5,224 nt of DNA from Actinomycetes bacterium (GTDB taxonomy: Bacteria > Actinomycetota > Actinomycetes > Actinomycetales > Cellulomonadaceae). The DNA is taken from positions 1-5,224 of the forward strand of contig JAEXEM010000180.1 in the NCBI GenBank assembly GCA_023401045.1, in the 5' to 3' direction. Shown piece after piece: positions 4,406 through 5,224 of the stretch (position 1 is the stretch's first letter; the number at the start of each line of letters is the position of its first letter). The translations under genes were made by a program, and so were the position numbers. The notes beneath the pieces are model-generated. The model did not search any database and was not told where the DNA came from. It saw nothing but the letters and a program-made list of their open reading frames with translations.

Positions 4406-5224
4406 TCACGCCCCGGGTGCCTGCGGGTCGGACAGCGGCCACCACGACAACGGCTGCGCGTCGACGAGCCGGTCGAACAGCACGAGCGCGACGACGAGCG
4501 CCAGCACGACGACGACGAGCGCCCCGACGGGACCGGGGGCGACGGCGGCGAGCGTCCGGCGCGCACCGGTGCGGGTCATCCGCGACAGCGGCCCCCACCA
4601 CAGCAGCACGACCCCGAGGACGACGAGCGCGCCGACGAGCAGCTGGACCGTCAGCCCCTGCGGGCGCTGCCCCGGCGCGGCGCCGTCGACGGCCCACGTG
4701 CCCGTGTCGAGGAGGTACCAGCCGACCCCGCCGACGATCGTCATGACCGCGGCCGCGACGAGCGCGGCGGGCAGCACCCCGAGGACGGCCCGCACGAGGT
4801 ACCAGGGCACCGACACGACCGCGAGCGGCACGTCGCCGCGCCGCACACCACGACGCTCGCGCCGCCCGTGCATCGACTCGACCGTCAGCCCGACCGTCCG
4901 CACGACGACGACGAGCGCGAGCACGACGAGGAGCGTGGCCGCAGGGTGCAGGGTCGCCGCGGTCGTGACCAGCAGACCGATCGCCAGGAGCGACCCCCAC
5001 CGTCGGCGGGCCGGCGGGCGGGTGTACCAGTCGCCCTCCTCGGCCTGCTCGTCACCGTTCTCGAGCGGCTCGCCGTCGTCGCCCTCCCACGGCTCCGCGT
5101 CGTCCGCGTGCTCGAGGTCCGTGCCCACGCCGTCGCGGCGGGCGAGGTCGGTGCCCGGCCCGGCACCGGCCCCGGCGGCACCGGTGGTCGCGGCACCGGT
5201 CGCGGCGGGGGTGCGGACGGGCAC
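4406..5224 (-). CDS. C-terminal part of a multi-pass membrane protein, N-terminus beyond the window
   Basis: The frame is open from the window edge to the TGA at 4406-4408, giving 272 visible residues. A GTG falls on the last three bases, but nothing shows that it is the start, so I treat the gene as cut. The visible part opens with a low-complexity Ala/Gly/Thr/Pro linker (about 1-24) and a strongly acidic segment (about 31-65). A juxtamembrane WYTRPPARRR motif follows, then five or six hydrophobic segments at about 77-92, 94-113, 132-150, 151-172, 191-209 and 220-243. The short C-terminal tail holds PLSWWPLSD. Such a linker usually joins a soluble domain to a membrane domain, so a cytoplasmic domain probably lies upstream. 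A Ser/Thr protein kinase is one guess, not supported by any residue seen here. The next gene, 70 bases on, has its own promoter candidate. Confidence 0.8.
   Translation of the reverse strand: MPVRTPAATGAATTGAAGAGAGPGTDLARRDGVGTDLEHADDAEPWEGDDGEPLENGDEQAEEGDWYTRPPARRRWGSLLAIGLLVTTAATLHPAATLLVVLALVVVVRTVGLTVESMHGRRERRGVRRGDVPLAVVSVPWYLVRAVLGVLPAALVAAAVMTIVGGVGWYLLDTGTWAVDGAAPGQRPQGLTVQLLVGALVVLGVVLLWWGPLSRMTRTGARRTLAAVAPGPVGALVVVVLALVVALVLFDRLVDAQPLSWWPLSDPQAPGA

Noticed and set aside
3232..4746. Plus-strand open frame of 504 codons spanning three minus-strand genes.
   Set aside because: It crosses the opposite strands of the DsbA-like gene, the small membrane protein and the partial membrane protein, and shows only low-complexity shadow composition.
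5161..5199. Three CGGCACCGG words as a regulatory repeat.
   Set aside because: They lie inside the coding frame of the partial membrane protein and encode an Ala/Gly/Thr/Pro linker, so codon composition explains them.

Overview
The window is very GC-rich, with third codon positions almost always G or C. It uses ATG and GTG starts, and several promoter candidates are TANNNT-type -10 elements placed 6-8 bases before a start codon with no ribosome binding site between. Together with the gene families present, this points to a high-GC actinobacterium, most plausibly a member of Micrococcales such as Cellulomonas or a relative. The genus is an inference from style, not a match.

Left part (1-1843): a divergent two-component system. 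A membrane histidine kinase of the HisKA_3/NarX-LiaS type runs leftward and leaves the window before its stop codon. A NarL/FixJ-type response regulator runs rightward. They share a 66-base intergenic region holding overlapping -10 candidates for both directions and a cluster of three GCCTC/GAGGC half-sites. This arrangement suits an autoregulated kinase-regulator pair; the signal it senses cannot be read from the sequence.

Middle part (1844-2871): endonuclease IV (nfo), an apurinic/apyrimidinic-site DNA repair enzyme, has its own promoter candidate and a strong ribosome binding site. It converges on a tRNA-Thr(TGT) gene on the minus strand. A 14-base perfect palindrome lies between their 3' ends. 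A long hairpin separates the tRNA from the next minus-strand gene upstream of it.

Right part (2872-5224): three minus-strand genes. In transcription order they are the C-terminal part of a multi-pass membrane protein (its beginning is outside the window), a small membrane protein of 166 residues with a likely leaderless GTG start, and a membrane-anchored DsbA-like thiol-disulfide oxidoreductase with a CPWC active site. The last two are 45 bases apart with no promoter candidate between them, so they are probably cotranscribed. The small protein has two cysteines in a loop that may face outward, which makes it a possible partner or substrate of the oxidoreductase.

I see no mobile element, CRISPR array, phage gene or clearly new multi-gene system. 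The points most worth a second look are the altered H-box of the kinase, the compact divergent control region, and the pairing of the small cysteine-containing membrane protein with the DsbA-like protein.
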